From JBHELT01 sp046262935 (GTDB taxonomy: Bacteria > Actinomycetota > CADDZG01 > JAHWKV01), in contig JBHELT010000104.1 of NCBI GenBank assembly GCA_046262935.1, forward strand, positions 1 through 59,024: 59,024 nucleotides of DNA, read 5' to 3'. The notes below the pieces were generated by a model. It did no database searches. It had not been told where the DNA came from and saw only the letters and a list, made by a program, of their open reading frames with translations. A program made the position numbers and the translations under genes. Shown here in pieces: positions 33,656-41,679 of this stretch. Within the stretch, counting starts at the first letter, position 1, and each line of letters starts with the position of its first letter.

Positions 33656-34969
33656 TTAGTGAACTTTCTGTTTATGCCACGCTAGGTATGACGATGCTGC
33701 CCCAACTACAACTAGCAATCCGGCTGCCAGCGCGACGGGAGAACCCCCGCGCTTCCCAGGAGCACTCGCTCCCGCTGTCCCACTGATGCCGGCGGCCTGC
33801 GCCTTTGGCGAGGTACCGGCGGAAGGCCCTGGCGTTACCGACTGACCAGGTGACGGCGTACTCGTCGCATTCGAAGTTCCCGAAGAGCGCGACCCAGTTC
33901 GCGAAGTCTTGCCGCCACCGGAACCCGAGCCCCCCGCTGTAGTGCCGCCACCGGAAGAGACAGGCTGAAGCCCGGCAACGGCCTTGGCAAGGTTCAACCT
34001 CCCGTGCCCGTAGAAGAGCGAGGGTCCTACGTTGTCTGCAGTCGATAGGATGCGATCGACGGTCTGCTGAGGCGTAAGACCAAGGGAAAGCAGAACGGCC
34101 GCGGCTCCAGAAACATGGGGGGCCGCCATCGACGTCCCGCTTAGATACGCGAACGAAGTAGTTTTGTTTTGGGTCGTCCAGAAGGTGGAGAAGATCTCAT
34201 CGGCGTCGGATGAAGTGTTTGGGTCTGCACCCCCGGGGGCGACAAGGCCCCACATAGCATCGCCAACCTTAGATGAGTATGTCTGCGGCATAACGTCATT
34301 TCGGTCGGTAGCGCCAACCACCAACGCTGGCTCATCGCTATAACCCGACATCACCACTTCGTTCCCACCAGCAACGACACAGATGGAACCGGCATCCCAT
34401 GCATCGCGTAGCGCCTGGCCAAAACTTGGACCGAGCACAGCCTGCACCTGATTGCCGAGTGACAGATTGATAACCGCGGCATGGTTCTGGACGGCGTAGT
34501 GGATCGCGTCTTCTATATGGCATGGGGGACCACTGCTGCCCCCGCACGACCCGGTTTCATCGAGGACACGAAGAGGCATGATCTTGGCATCGGGAGCAAC
34601 GCCGGCAACTCCGTAACTGTTACCCGTGCTCGCGGCGGCGATCCCCGCTACGTGGGTTCCGTGACCAGCATCGATCGGATCTGGATTCGGCCCATCCGGT
34701 GTCGGGTTGTTGTCGCCATCGATGTAATCGTGTCCTTGCACGATCTTCGCTTTCAGGTCCTCATGGTCCAAGGCGATCCCCGTGTCGATGATCGCGATGG
34801 TTACGCCTTTGCCTGTTCCTGTTTGCCACGCGGTGGGGGCCCCGATCTTGGTCATGCCCCATTGCCGGCCGAGATAAGTGTCATTGGCGTTGACACTCGC
34901 ACCCGCCAGAGCAGGCATTAGAACCAGAACGAGCATCGAAGCAAACGCCAGGGACCTCTTGGTCATCAT
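33656..34969 (-). CDS. secreted subtilisin-like serine protease (S8) with C-terminal membrane anchor
   Basis: 437-residue subtilase. A signal peptide (about 1-24) leads to a catalytic domain with a full triad: Asp62 in IAIIDTGIALDHEDL, His103 in GHGTHVAGIAA and Ser280 in LSGTSMAAPHVSGAA; Asn203 is the oxyanion residue. Two cysteines (142, 150) may form a disulfide loop insertion. A Gly/Ser/Thr-rich linker precedes a final hydrophobic helix (ALAAGLLVVVGAASSYLAW) and short basic tail, so the mature enzyme is membrane-tethered outside the cell, as in mycosins. No type VII secretion genes are next to it. Confidence 0.93.
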   Translation of the reverse strand: MMTKRSLAFASMLVLVLMPALAGASVNANDTYLGRQWGMTKIGAPTAWQTGTGKGVTIAIIDTGIALDHEDLKAKIVQGHDYIDGDNNPTPDGPNPDPIDAGHGTHVAGIAAASTGNSYGVAGVAPDAKIMPLRVLDETGSCGGSSGPPCHIEDAIHYAVQNHAAVINLSLGNQVQAVLGPSFGQALRDAWDAGSICVVAGGNEVVMSGYSDEPALVVGATDRNDVMPQTYSSKVGDAMWGLVAPGGADPNTSSDADEIFSTFWTTQNKTTSFAYLSGTSMAAPHVSGAAAVLLSLGLTPQQTVDRILSTADNVGPSLFYGHGRLNLAKAVAGLQPVSSGGGTTAGGSGSGGGKTSRTGSRSSGTSNATSTPSPGQSVTPGPSAGTSPKAQAAGISGTAGASAPGKRGGSPVALAAGLLVVVGAASSYLAWHKQKVH

Positions 34970-34973
34970 TTGA

Positions 34974-35984
34974 TTATGACTTGGATGAAGATATGAAAAG
35001 TTCCTTGAGCGAACTAAATGCTTCTAAACATTTTCCGGCCCCCAGTACCACCGATTCGAGCGGTTGGTCGGTCAGGTGTACCGGCACGTCACATTCTTCG
35101 GACAGTCGCATGTCCAAACCGCGCAGCAGGCCTCCCCCACCGGTCAAAGCTATGCCTCGTGCGAGGATGTCCTGCCCGAGTTCAGGAGGGGTTTCGGCGA
35201 GGGCCGCCACCACTGCTTGAACGATCGATGCGACCGGATCGGCGATGGCTTCGCGCATCTCTTCGCTTGTTATCTGAACGACCTTCGGCAAACCGGTCGC
35301 AAGATCGCGTCCGCGTATCTCGGCCTTCTCCTCATCTGCCAACGGGAATGCACTTCCAACCGCGATCTTGATCTGTTCGGCGGTTCGTTCGCCGATCACG
35401 ATCGCGTACTCGCGCCGGATGTATCGAGAGATCGCGTCATCGATGTCGAAGCCCCCAACCCTGATCGACTTGTTCACGACAACGCCGCCCATGGAGATGA
35501 CTCCAACCTCACTCGTGCCGCCTCCGATATCAACCACCAGGTTCCCGGTTGGTTCATGGATAGGAAGCCCAGCGCCTATAGCAGCGGCCACTGGCTCCTC
35601 GATCAGATGCGCGGAGCGCGCGCCAGCTGCGATCGACGCCTCCATGAGCGCACGTCTTTCCACTTCGGTAATGGCCGACGGTACGCAGATCAAGACGCGC
35701 GGCCGCGGGATCTTCTTTCGAACTCCAACCTTTTCCATCAACAATCGGATGTAGCGTTCGGTGATATCGAAGTCGCTGATCGCCCCACGCCGCAATGGTC
35801 GTTCGGCGACGATGTAGCCTGGGGTCCGACCGATCATCCGGTATGCCTCTTGTCCCATCGCCAGAACCTGATCGTTCTCGCGGTTAACAGCAATGACAGT
35901 TGGCTCGTTCAGCACGATGCCCCGGCCTATCGCATATATAAGGGTGTTAGCGGTGCCGAGATCGATCGCTATGTCTCGGCTCAT
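34974..35984 (-). CDS. mreB: MreB/Mbl rod-shape-determining actin homologue
   Basis: Actin-like ATPase of 336 residues. Phosphate 1 loop AIDLGTANTL near the N-terminus, phosphate 2 loop NLVVDIGGGTSEVGVIS, and the adenosine motif IALTGGGGLLRGLDM are all present. The family block GAISDFDITERYIRLLMEKV and CVPSAITEVERRAL are typical of MreB/Mbl. The ATG at 35984 overlaps the TGA of a small membrane-protein gene (TGATG), so the two are coupled; the in-frame TTG one codon upstream is not preferred. mreC and mreD are not adjacent, so this copy might be a solitary MreB paralogue. Confidence 0.93.
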   Translation of the reverse strand: MSRDIAIDLGTANTLIYAIGRGIVLNEPTVIAVNRENDQVLAMGQEAYRMIGRTPGYIVAERPLRRGAISDFDITERYIRLLMEKVGVRKKIPRPRVLICVPSAITEVERRALMEASIAAGARSAHLIEEPVAAAIGAGLPIHEPTGNLVVDIGGGTSEVGVISMGGVVVNKSIRVGGFDIDDAISRYIRREYAIVIGERTAEQIKIAVGSAFPLADEEKAEIRGRDLATGLPKVVQITSEEMREAIADPVASIVQAVVAALAETPPELGQDILARGIALTGGGGLLRGLDMRLSEECDVPVHLTDQPLESVVLGAGKCLEAFSSLKELFISSSKS

Positions 35985-36154
35985 CAAGTCCTACCGGCGC
36001 CTGCCTTGCGCACCGGAGCATCGGGCTCAAGCGCTTTGATGGCGCGTTTGAATGAGTTCACAGACTTGGCCGGATCGTTGCTCGGCCGGTGCCTGAGAGC
36101 GAGTACTGCGATGATCGCGGCCGCCATTAAGACGGCGAAGACGAGATAGAACAT
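35984..36154 (-). CDS. small single-pass membrane protein upstream of mreB
   Basis: 56 residues. A hydrophobic N-terminus (MFYLVFAVLMAAAIIAVLAL) is followed by a basic, helical cytoplasmic tail containing SFKRAIKALEPD. Its TGA overlaps the ATG of mreB, so it is translated together with MreB and could be a membrane tether or assembly partner; this is inference from context. No known family is recognised. Too short for most automated callers, but the coupled overlap and hydrophobic/basic architecture support it. Confidence 0.65.
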   Translation of the reverse strand: MFYLVFAVLMAAAIIAVLALRHRPSNDPAKSVNSFKRAIKALEPDAPVRKAGAGRT

Positions 36155-36190
36155 CTCAAAGGCAGTATATCGGCCGTAGGTCTGGGCGGT

Positions 36191-36625
36191 TCACGGGTGA
36201 TTCACCCATGATGCTTCCCCATCGACGAACAACTCTTTCTTCCAGATCGAAACCTGCTCTTTCAAAGTATCTATGCAGAACTCACATGCATCGAAAGCGG
36301 GTCCGCGGTGAGGCGCCGCAACAGCCACGATGACCGAGCACTCTCCAGGAGACAAAGAACCCGTTCGGTGAACCAGCCATATGTCCGAAACATCCCATCT
36401 TGTTCGCGCCTGCTCACCGATCTCGCGCATCTGGGCAACGGCCATCTCATCGTAGGCCTCATATTCGAGTCCGGACACTTGTCGCGAGTCGGTCGAGTCA
36501 CGCACGTAACCGCCGAATGTAACCAGCGCGCCATCTGAAACGCCCGGCGAGATCTGGGGCGAGGCACGCGACGGATCGATCACTTCTGTGGTGATGACTG
36601 CAGTTACCTTTCCGGGCAGACTCAT
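36191..36625 (-). CDS. moaE: molybdopterin synthase catalytic subunit MoaE
   Basis: 144-residue MoaE. It converts precursor Z (cPMP) to molybdopterin together with the sulfur carrier MoaD. Typical blocks are GALVTFGGYVRDST, LEYEAYDEMAVAQM, IWLVHRTGSLSPGE, and FCIDTLKEQVSIWKKELFVDG, the last with the active-site lysines. The ATG at 36625 overlaps the stop of the selenoperoxiredoxin by 4 nt (ATGA), so they are co-translated; a longer open frame upstream is not used. MoeA and a MoeB-like protein elsewhere in the window complete part of the molybdenum cofactor set. Confidence 0.9.
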   Translation of the reverse strand: MSLPGKVTAVITTEVIDPSRASPQISPGVSDGALVTFGGYVRDSTDSRQVSGLEYEAYDEMAVAQMREIGEQARTRWDVSDIWLVHRTGSLSPGECSVIVAVAAPHRGPAFDACEFCIDTLKEQVSIWKKELFVDGEASWVNHP

Positions 36626-37095
36626 CCGACAACCTCTTGGATCGCTTCTCTGACGAGTTCGCCGTCGGGAACATCGGCCGGCTTGTCGGCTAACCATGCC
36701 CATCGAATCACTCTGGAAGGGTCGATCACGAAGACCGCCCGGCGCCCGACCTCTCGGTAACCAGCGACCTCATCGAAATAACCCGTGTACGCGGGGATCG
36801 CTTTGCGTTCGAAGTCGCTCAACAAAGGGAAGCTCAAACCGAGTTTGTCTGCGAACGCACGATGCGAGAAATGCGAATCAACGGAGACCGCGACGACCTG
36901 CGCCCCCATAGCAGAGAACTCATCGTACTTCGCCTCGAACTGAGACAACTCCGAAGTTCAGACGCCGGAGAAGTCGAGCAGATAGAAAACCAAAACCAGC
37001 GCTTTGTGGTGAGCCAACGAGGAAAGCACATCGACGCGCTCGCCACTCATCGACACCACTTCGGACCTCGGCGCTTCATCGCCAACCTTTACCAA
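36622..37095 (-). CDS. selenocysteine-containing peroxiredoxin, AhpE/BCP-like (in-frame TGA)
   Basis: 157 residues if the TGA at 36958-36960 is read as selenocysteine; conventional calling keeps only the part after the TGA (from 36948). Start: TTG at 37095, 4 nt after GGAGG. The N-terminal part MVKVGDEAPRSEVVS and FYLLDFSGV-Sec46-TSEL matches the peroxidatic motif FxxxDFTxVCTxEL of AhpE/BCP-type peroxiredoxins, with Sec at the peroxidatic Cys. Downstream, VSVDSHFSHRAFADKLG and FPLLSDF are also diagnostic. No other Cys is present, so it is a 1-Sec enzyme that would need an outside thiol. Reduces peroxides in the cytoplasm. A SECIS-like hairpin follows the TGA. Alternative: pseudogene or sequencing error. 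Confidence 0.85.
36928..36956 (-). promoter_or_regulatory. putative bacterial SECIS element of the peroxiredoxin gene
   Basis: Beginning 2 nt after the in-frame TGA on the minus strand: outer stem CUUCG/CGAAG (5 bp), a 6-nt bulge GAGUUG, inner stem UCUC/GAGG (one G-U pair) and apical loop AGUUC, starting 17 nt after the TGA and holding GU at loop positions 2-3. This fits the general rules for bacterial SECIS elements (loop 16-37 nt from UGA, early G). Confidence 0.6.
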
Positions 37096-37149
37096 TGAGC
37101 CTCCTAAATCGCGATGAGACTAGTTAAGCCGAGATGCGAAGATAGCTCA

Positions 37150-38310
37150 ATGTACGAACTGGAACCCGAAGAGCTCAACAGGGCACTTTCACAGATACCC
37201 TTGTTCCACGAGATCCAACGTGTGCTAGCGGCTCGCTCCGGGCCCGTCAACTGGCAGATCGCAACCCAGATCGCCCGTGCAGTCGCTGGAGCGGGAAAGC
37301 TTACGAAGAGCCCAGCCGCATCGGACACATCGACTTTCCAGGAAGCGGTGCGCATCGCTGAGATGCAGCTCACCGCCCGACTAGGAACAGACCCATCATC
37401 GCATCTAACTGAGGTACGTTTGATCGACCGCGTCGGATGGGTGGATCTTAACTTCGAGACACTAAGACCCATGATCGACAGGCTCGCGGCCAGGCTCTCC
37501 GGTCAGTTTGGGGTTCCCGGCATGGCGTCGCCACCTCAACTGCAGACCTTCTTCGATGCATTGGGCCCATTCCTCATTGGATCGCAGGTTGGCTTCCTCA
37601 CCGGCCATCTTGCTCGCCAGCAACTAAGCGGATACGACCTGCCGCTTCCGAGCCATGGCCCAGACCTGGTGACTTTCATCTTCCCCAACATCGTCGGTGT
37701 GGCCGAGGAACTCGATCTCGACGACAAACAGTTCACTTTGTGGGTGGCACTTCACGAGAGCGCGCACCGCGCGGTTTTCAGTCAGCATCCATGGGTACCA
37801 AAACATCTTCTTGACCTCGTCACGGGATACATCGACGCTGCTCAGATCGATCTTGCGGAGATCATGAGCAAGTTGGAAAACATCGGTGAAACCGACGCCT
37901 TGGCCCAACTGACCCAGAGGCCCGATCAACTCCTTCCGCTGCTGGTGAACGACGAACAAAAAGGGCACTTGCCCAAGATCCAAGCCTTCTTAGCAGTGAT
38001 CGAAGGGCACGCCGACCACCTGGTTGAGCAGATATCAGGTGGGGGCCTGATACCTGAATCGGAAAAGATCTCCGAAGCTATCGTGCGACGCAGGGCTGAG
38101 ACCTCATCCGCCGACAGGTTGCTCAATCAACTCCTTGGAGTCGATCTGAAGCCCGAGACCTACCGAGCAGGGGTCAGGTTCATCAAGGCTGTGGCAGAAG
38201 CCGGTCGCCAAGAGGTGCTGTGGCGTGGGCCGGACTCGCTGCCTCTTCTCGACGAGATCACGCAACCGTCGGCCTGGCTTTCGCGCGTTGGCTTCTCGAC
38301 AGGCCCCTAG
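37150..38310 (+). CDS. zinc-dependent metalloprotease, DUF2342/F420-associated family
   Basis: 386-residue protein of the actinobacterial family described as zinc-dependent metalloprotease or putative coenzyme F420 biosynthesis-associated protein. Features include VNWQIATQIARAVAG, VLIGSQVGFLTGHLA-like segment (FLIGSQVGFLTGHLARQ), the zinc site WVALHESAHRAV (HExxH), and IEGHADHLVEQI, with the possible third ligand in VIEGHADH. No signal peptide, so cytoplasmic. The start ATG at 37150 was chosen over one 12 codons earlier; neither has a strong Shine-Dalgarno. It is divergent from the selenoperoxiredoxin gene with a gap of 54 nt. Substrate unknown. Confidence 0.85.
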   Translation: MYELEPEELNRALSQIPLFHEIQRVLAARSGPVNWQIATQIARAVAGAGKLTKSPAASDTSTFQEAVRIAEMQLTARLGTDPSSHLTEVRLIDRVGWVDLNFETLRPMIDRLAARLSGQFGVPGMASPPQLQTFFDALGPFLIGSQVGFLTGHLARQQLSGYDLPLPSHGPDLVTFIFPNIVGVAEELDLDDKQFTLWVALHESAHRAVFSQHPWVPKHLLDLVTGYIDAAQIDLAEIMSKLENIGETDALAQLTQRPDQLLPLLVNDEQKGHLPKIQAFLAVIEGHADHLVEQISGGGLIPESEKISEAIVRRRAETSSADRLLNQLLGVDLKPETYRAGVRFIKAVAEAGRQEVLWRGPDSLPLLDEITQPSAWLSRVGFSTGP

Positions 38311-38790
38311 TTATCGAAGTTCGATCAGGCGGGCCTTTGGCCCGCTTACTGCTAGATCGAGCATCGCCACTGTGGGGACGCGGGCGAACCGAGGATCGCA
38401 GGCGCTCCCAGGGTTAACCAACAGCAGATCGCCGTCGTCTTCGATCATGGGCTGATGTGAGTGTCCGAAGACAACTACACGACACTCTGGGAACCTATGG
38501 CGCAGCGATCGCCTGCGGGCAGCCTTGCCCCCTGAGTCGTGTATCACCCCTACCTTCCATGACGCCGCGTCGACCACCAACGTTTCAGGAAGGTCAAGCG
38601 AAGTCGGGTCGCAGTTTCCCAGTACGGCGTGCAACGGGGCGATCGCGCGAAGGTCGATAAGCACCTGTTTGTTCACAACATCTCCCGCATGGATGACCGC
38701 ATCGACACCTTCGAAGAGATCGAAAACCTGATCGGGCACCTGGCGCGCCCTTGACGGGATGTGGGTGTCTGAGATGACTCCGATCTTCAT
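38311..38790 (-). CDS. YfcE/MJ0936-family metallophosphoesterase
   Basis: 159-residue calcineurin-like phosphoesterase. The metal-binding motifs are visible in order: ISDTHIPSR (Asp8, His10), HAGDVVN, LGNCDP, HDSGG and FGHSHQPM. The core is an alpha/beta sandwich with two metal ions that cleaves phosphodiester or phosphomonoester bonds. In the second part, GSACDPRFARVPTVAML closes the domain. Enzyme activity on bis-p-nitrophenyl phosphate is typical of the family, but the in vivo substrate is unknown. The gene is convergent with the metalloprotease (stop codons abut). Confidence 0.92.
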   Translation of the reverse strand: MKIGVISDTHIPSRARQVPDQVFDLFEGVDAVIHAGDVVNKQVLIDLRAIAPLHAVLGNCDPTSLDLPETLVVDAASWKVGVIHDSGGKAARRRSLRHRFPECRVVVFGHSHQPMIEDDGDLLLVNPGSACDPRFARVPTVAMLDLAVSGPKARLIELR

Positions 38791-38963
38791 CGGTTACATC
38801 CTCTTATAGGGGGAACTTTGTGGCTAGAACCTCGATGGGCCGATTCCTGCTATTGTGCTTGGGCGAGGGCACGGCCCAGGTTCATGCATCATGCAGTACC
38901 AGCAGTTCCCTCTTTACGCCGGAAGTTCCGGCACAGCAGCACGGAAGAAGGAGGGAACAGGCT

Positions 38964-39194
38964 ATGCCCAAGGGTACAGTCAAATGGTTCAGCTCGGAGA
39001 AAGGCTTCGGTTTTATCTCCCGCGATGATGGGGACGATGTATTCGTTCACTTCAGTGCCATCGAAGGAAGCGGATACCGCAACCTCGAAGAAGGTCAGCC
39101 GGTCGAGTTCGAAGTAACGCAGGGCCCCAAAGGTCTTCAAGCTTCGAGCGTACGGATGATCTCTGGCTCACAAGAATCATCGCTAGCCGAATAG
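38964..39194 (+). CDS. csp: cold-shock domain protein
   Basis: 76-residue CspA-type protein. It shows both RNA-binding motifs, KGFGFISR (RNP1) and DDVFVHFS (RNP2), in the standard MPKGTVKWFSSEKGFGFI beginning. The last ~10 residues (SGSQESSLAE) are an extra tail. The start ATG has GGAGG about 9 nt upstream. The frame remains open upstream, but the preceding 144 nt are better read as 5' untranslated leader, as is usual for csp genes. The next gene starts about 10 nt after the stop. Confidence 0.92.
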   Translation: MPKGTVKWFSSEKGFGFISRDDGDDVFVHFSAIEGSGYRNLEEGQPVEFEVTQGPKGLQASSVRMISGSQESSLAE

Positions 39195-39204
39195 GGAGCA
39201 TCGT

Positions 39205-39564
39205 TTGAGCACAAGCACCATCGCGTGGGAGGGCCGATTCGGCGAAGCCGACTTGAAGATCGAGATCCCCCCATCTGGCAGGATCCACGCAGAGTGGAAA
39301 ACCCCGGCAGGAACGCGAAACAAAGTCGTCGATTCGATCGAACAGCTGGAGCGAAGCGTTCTGTTTCAGTTGATGGTGGGAACCGATGTTGGTGACGAGA
39401 TTCGCGAAGAAGTAGCGGATGCCGTTGCCATATCACTTGCCAACCGGCATCCATTCCCGAACCAAGATCCTTCGCAGCCAACGCGCCCAGCGCGCAAGAA
39501 GCCCAAACCCGGTCAGCAAAGAAGACGTCCGGGCGGGGCCCCAAGGCCGCGTCGCCGCCGATAG
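39205..39564 (+). CDS. hypothetical protein with basic tail
   Basis: 119-residue protein. The first 80 residues (STIAWEGRFGEADLKIEIP, GRIHAEWKTPAGTRNKVVDS) appear to form a small beta-rich/helical domain. The C-terminal 35 residues are strongly basic and Pro/Arg-rich (RPARKKPKPGQQRRRPGG, PRPRRRR), compatible with nucleic acid or acidic-surface binding. No family recognised. It follows the cold-shock gene after about 10 nt and ends 22 nt before a strong hairpin, so the two probably form one operon. An RNA-related role would be plausible but is not proved. Confidence 0.65.
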   Translation: MSTSTIAWEGRFGEADLKIEIPPSGRIHAEWKTPAGTRNKVVDSIEQLERSVLFQLMVGTDVGDEIREEVADAVAISLANRHPFPNQDPSQPTRPARKKPKPGQQRRRPGGAPRPRRRR

Positions 39565-39586
39565 AGTTATCTGCTCAAGAGCCTTA

Positions 39587-39623
39587 AGCACGAAGGGCCC
39601 CCAACATGGGGGCCCTTCGTGCT
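39587..39623 (+). terminator. strong GC-rich hairpin at operon end
   Basis: A perfect 16-bp stem AGCACGAAGGGCCCCC with its complement, 5-nt loop AACAT. It sits between two convergent genes and may serve both. No clear U-tract follows on either side. Confidence 0.7.
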
Positions 39624-39659
39624 ACTCGTAAGCAGAGACACCAATCGCGGCCAGGTACT

Positions 39660-40085
39660 CTATTCCCGGGATTCGTGGGGACTCTCGCGTGCCTCTTTCA
39701 TGATCTTGGCGAGATCCAAGAGTACTCTTTTTGTCATGGGCCTTCGCCGCTCTCCGCTGTCGCGAATACCCGGGTGAAGCTCGGAGAGCCGATTCCATTC
39801 TTCTTCTCCGACGTCAAATCTTCCGTCAGCAGATAAGGCCACAAGTTCGGCCAGGGCCCCGCTCGACTCAACGTCAGTTTCCCCTGGATCGTAAATATGC
39901 AACTCGATAGGTCGGTCGCCGGCGGCCTCGATGCCTCGTCGAAGATAATCCTTCGCTGACCGGGACAGTTGGACGAACCCAGTCTTTTCTAGAGTCGAGA
40001 ACTCATTTGCGACATCCTTAGGCACCCAAAGTACCACCGGTGTTGGACTGTTTACTTCAACCACTTCATGTGCCCCTTCTATCAC
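39660..40085 (-). CDS. hypothetical protein
   Basis: 141-residue cytoplasmic protein of unknown function. The N-terminal half (PVVLWVPKDVANEFSTLEKTG) and the middle (RRGIEAAGDRPIELHIYDPG, ETDVESSGALAELVAL) could form an alpha/beta fold. The C-terminal part is rich in Arg/Glu (RRRPMTKRVLLDLAKIMKEA) and helical. No motif of a known family. It is divergent from a small secreted-protein gene (43-nt gap) and convergent with the preceding operon. Confidence in coding is moderate and based on length, typical codon pattern and composition. Confidence 0.55.
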   Translation of the reverse strand: MIEGAHEVVEVNSPTPVVLWVPKDVANEFSTLEKTGFVQLSRSAKDYLRRGIEAAGDRPIELHIYDPGETDVESSGALAELVALSADGRFDVGEEEWNRLSELHPGIRDSGERRRPMTKRVLLDLAKIMKEARESPHESRE

Positions 40086-40128
40086 TCATTATTATGGCAC
40101 CCAACTTGAATGGACTGAAGGGGAAACC

Positions 40129-40476
40129 TTGAAGAACTTGCGTCGCATCCTAATTACGCTTGTGTTAGTGGGTGGATTTTCCCTGCCGATCATTAACTTA
40201 CAATCAGCCCCCCGGGGGGTTGTTTCGAATCTTCCTTTGATTGCAGCGCCAGCATCGGCGAGTTCAATGCTGGCCGAAGATGGCGAGAACGCTGACGGCG
40301 AGCCAGGCGTCTGGATTACCGTTTACGATGACGACGGTAATATCACAGATCTTTTCTTCATCCCGGCGGACACTGAAGGGAATCCACCTCCTCGGTTATT
40401 GGTGTCATGGACGCTTAGTCGCCCGGGCGCACCCGAGGTCTGTATTGGGTCACAATGCGTTCCCGGACCCCTGTGA
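40129..40476 (+). CDS. secreted small hypothetical protein
   Basis: 115 residues from a TTG start with AAGGGG 6 nt upstream. Residues 1-26 form a signal peptide (MKNLRRILITLVLVGGFSLP). The mature part is acidic (DGENADGEPG, YDDDGNITD) with one C-x4-C pair (VCIGSQCVPG) near the C-terminus and Pro-rich end. Unknown function. The region between the stop and the next convergent gene is 50 nt. The acidic loop DDDGNITD might bind calcium, but it is not an obvious EF-hand. Confidence 0.55.
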   Translation: MKNLRRILITLVLVGGFSLPIINLQSAPRGVVSNLPLIAAPASASSMLAEDGENADGEPGVWITVYDDDGNITDLFFIPADTEGNPPPRLLVSWTLSRPGAPEVCIGSQCVPGPL

Positions 40477-40526
40477 AAGTCTCAAGGATCTTAGAGTTCA
40501 AAATCTTTCTATCCAGTACGTCCGGA

Positions 40527-41651
40527 TCAGCCAACATCACAGGTCTCACAACCCGGCATGCGTCGCAACTTCAATTCACCGAAAGTCGTGGACTGCGCGT
40601 CGAAGGTGAGCAATCGACCTACCAACGGGTCGCCGTAGCCGACGAGTAGCTTGAGGGCTTCATTCGCTTGTAATGCACCAACCACTCCCGGGAGCACGCC
40701 CAGGACACCAGCTTCCCCTCACGTGGGGGCCAGGTGATCCGGAGGCGCTTCGGGGTGCAGGCACCTGTAACAAGGGCCACCCTTGGCCGGCCAGAACACG
40801 CTGACATATCCCTCGAATCTGTAGATGGAGCCATAGATGTAGGGGATGTCGTGACGGAACGCTGCATCGTTCAACAAGTACCGCGTTGCGAAGTTGTCGG
40901 TGGCGTCGATGACGACATCGAAGTCGGAAACGATCCCGTCGACATTGTCCGCAGATAACCGGTCGGTCCAAACCTTAACGGCAACGTCAGGATTGAGGTC
41001 CCCGATCGTCGCAGCAGCGCTCTCGGCTTTGTTGACGCCGATGCGTGATGTGGAATGGATGATCTGGCGTTGAAGATTGTTCTGTTCGACCGAATCGAAA
41101 TCCACGATGCCGAGCGTGCCTACCCCTGCGGCCCCCAGATAGTAGATCGCTGGAGAACCAAGGCCCCCCGCCCCAACCACAAGCACCTTGCCATCGCTGA
41201 TGAGGGTTTGGCCTTCTTCGCCGACCTCGGGCAAGACGAAATGCCTTGAATATCTGTCGAGTTGGTCGGGGGTCCAATTGCGGGGCACAACCACTGGCAA
41301 ACCGCGTTCGCGCCAGACATTGATCCCGCCTGCCATGTGTCGCACGTTCGTGTAGCCCAGCTCTTCCAGCGTCACCGAAGCCAGCGCGGAACGAAGGCCT
41401 CCCGCGCAATAGACCAAGATTGGCGCGTTCTTGTCGGGCAAGGCTTCATCAACCCGCAACTCGAGGTAACCGCGCGGTATGTGGATGGCTCCGGGAACAT
41501 GGCCTGCCCGCCACTCATCGCCTTCACGAACATCAACCAGCATCGGCGGCTGGGGGCCGATCGTTTCCTTGAAGACCTCCTCGGGCTGCAGGGCCGTTAT
41601 GCGCGCCCGGGCTTCGCGAAGAGCATCTCGTCCAGTTGAATTCTCATCCAT
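40527..41651 (-). CDS. selenocysteine-containing rhodanese-MoeB/ThiF fusion (in-frame TGA)
   Basis: 374 residues if the TGA at 40719-40721 is read as Sec; otherwise the E1 domain is cut at residue 310. Residues about 20-115: rhodanese domain (MLVDVREGDEWRAGHVPG, active-site LVYCAGGLR). Residues 130-374: MoeB/ThiF adenylyltransferase, with VVGAGGLGSPAIYYL (ATP loop), NLQRQIIHS, IDATDNFATRYLLND, and zinc pairs CYRC and CETC. After the TGA the frame continues GEAGVLGVLPGVVGALQAN, and the family has Cys there (PSCAEAGVLGVLPG), the residue that in ThiF (Cys184) forms an acyl-disulfide. Sec311 thus replaces a key redox Cys. It would activate a sulfur-carrier protein. Domain order is reversed relative to MoeZ/MOCS3. 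Confidence 0.85.
40686..40705 (-). promoter_or_regulatory. putative bacterial SECIS element of the rhodanese-MoeB gene
   Basis: Minus-strand hairpin UCCUGGG-CGUGCU-CCCGGGA: a 7-bp stem (one G-U pair) with a 6-nt loop. The loop begins 21 nt after the in-frame TGA and has GU at positions 2-3. No internal bulge. It overlaps codons for conserved residues, as all bacterial SECIS do. Confidence 0.75.
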
Positions 41652-41679
41652 ACTTAGGTCTCCGGGATCACGTTGGCAC

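Noticed and set aside
35064..36149. Long plus-strand reading frame opposite mreB (361 codons)
   Set aside because: It lies wholly antisense to a clear MreB gene, and its translation matches no known pattern; it is a by-product of GC-biased third positions.
40527..40529. Second TGA at the end of the MoeB-like gene as another Sec codon
   Set aside because: It falls after the CETC zinc pair, where the family normally ends, and the frame then meets TAG after five codons. It is taken as the true stop.
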